Positions 5,165 through 5,629 of a stretch of DNA of 5,629 bases are shown here, piece by piece. This stretch comes from an uncultured Muribaculaceae bacterium (GTDB lineage: Bacteria > Bacteroidota > Bacteroidia > Bacteroidales > Muribaculaceae). Location of the stretch: contig CAJUIJ010000162.1 in NCBI GenBank assembly GCA_910586175.1, forward strand, positions 1 through 5,629, read 5' to 3'. A program made the position numbers and the translations under genes. The notes under the pieces were generated by a model, which was not told the DNA's origin, did not search any database, and was given only the letters and a program-made list of their open reading frames with translations. Position 1 is the first letter of the stretch. Every line of letters begins with the position of its first letter.

Positions 5165-5629
5165 CTTGCTGTTTTTTTGCTTGAGATTCACAGTCATCCT
5201 TTATCCACACGTTGGCCCGGGCTTGCCAGTTGACTATTGGCATACCGCCACCGTCACGCCATCCTTTGGATTCGTAAAAATTGAAAAATTTTTCGGCCGC
5301 CCCTTCCCAATCAATTATTTTCTGGAGTCGGTTTCTCGTCTCGAAGTATTTCATCACATCCTCCCAGCTCGGAATCTCGGCAAAATTCAAATTTTCCTCG
5401 CGCGAGTGTGTGTGTGACAAATAATCTTTCTTTTCTTCTTCTATTCTTATATTCTTTACTTTGTTTTCCGTGGTGTGGTCGTTGGCGGGGTGCGTCTCGC
5501 CATCCATTCCGCTTTCTCTGCCACCATCCTTGCGAACGACCTTGCCCGCCTCTGTCGCGCCTCCTTTAGCGTGATCGTTTCCCAGCTCATTCCAAACTCC
5601 GCTCCCGTCGCCTGTATCATGTACGTTTC
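5073..5629 (-). CDS. Probable replication-initiation-type protein, C-terminal part (5'-truncated by window edge)
   Basis: The frame is open from the window edge to TAG at 5073. The recognisable part is IPSWEDVMKYFETRN followed by WEGAAEKFFNFYESKGWRDGG and VNWQARANVW, the C-terminal module found after a charged linker in phage and mobile-element DnaD/Lin1244-like (DUF4373-like) proteins of Bacteroidales. The preceding stretch (ENKVKNIRIEEEKKDYLSH) fits such a linker. The first ATG in the window is at 5507, giving 144 residues, but no stop separates it from the edge, so the N-terminal DNA-binding domain is probably outside. Its low-complexity tail (AKKQQDEKAKK and on) overlaps the start of the ATPase gene by about 92-125 bases. 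Family naming is from memory of the motif, so it is moderate in confidence. Confidence 0.6.
   Translation of the reverse strand, partial: NVHDTGDGSGVWNELGNDHAKGGATEAGKVVRKDGGRESGMDGETHPANDHTTENKVKNIRIEEEKKDYLSHTHSREENLNFAEIPSWEDVMKYFETRNRLQKIIDWEGAAEKFFNFYESKGWRDGGGMPIVNWQARANVWIKDDCESQAKKQQDEKAKKVGAGDTRRGVPADAGPTKKWGAGF
5456..5629 (-). CDS. Competing open frame at the window edge, hypothetical C-terminal fragment
   Basis: A second minus-strand frame is open from the edge to TAA at 5456-5458 (57 residues). It contains SWETITLKEARQRRARSFARMV and AEKAEWMARR, which looks like an amphipathic, protein-like helix, while the overlapping frame of the initiator-like gene is rich in Gly, Asp and Asn there. 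It may be the end of an upstream gene, with the initiator-like gene starting at 5507, or chance. I do not recognise it. Confidence 0.25.
   Translation of the reverse strand, partial: ETYMIQATGAEFGMSWETITLKEARQRRARSFARMVAEKAEWMARRTPPTTTPRKTK

Overview
The window looks like an accessory region, probably a mobile element or prophage-like island, of a Bacteroidales bacterium. The clearest support is the hicA promoter: a TTTG box, 19 bases, then TATTTTTG, which is the Bacteroidetes primary-sigma pattern (TTTG / TAnnTTTG). Other hints are AT-rich leaders mostly without Shine-Dalgarno sites and a serine recombinase of a type familiar from that order. Genus cannot be assigned. Base composition is a mosaic: the right-hand replication genes and the small HTH gene are GC-rich, while the PP-loop gene, the spacers and the recombinase cassette are AT-richer.

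Layout, left to right. At 2-127 (+) is the C-terminal end of a ribbon-helix-helix protein. From 128 to 309 is a convergent intergenic gap with two identical-arm 8+2+8 palindromes in inverted orientation. From 310 to 1547 (-) is a two-gene cassette: an unrecognised 126-residue protein followed, with a 4-base ATGA overlap, by a small serine recombinase. The cassette is bracketed by an exact 27-base direct repeat (279-305 and 1566-1592) with a degenerate extension on one side. From 1619 to 3385 (-) is a pair made of a small HTH protein and a PAPS-reductase-like PP-loop protein, preceded by an intrinsic terminator at 3437-3469 that closes the next unit. From 3496 to 4135 (-) is a hicA-hicB toxin-antitoxin module with a recognisable promoter buried in a palindromic operator candidate and a perfect 10-bp hairpin at the toxin-antitoxin junction. 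From 4199 to 4429 there is no convincing gene, only GC-rich hairpins. From 4430 to 5629 (-) are a DnaC/IstB-like AAA+ ATPase and, overlapping its start, the C-terminal part of a probable replication-initiation-type protein that runs off the window.

All complete genes lie on the minus strand, so transcription runs right to left. The replication pair (initiator-like protein then helicase-loader-like ATPase) is typical of phages and integrative elements. HicAB would stabilise such an element. The HTH/PP-loop pair is the least explained cargo. The recombinase cassette at the far end looks like an inserted or duplicated unit because of the repeats around it. No CRISPR array, tRNA or rRNA was seen.
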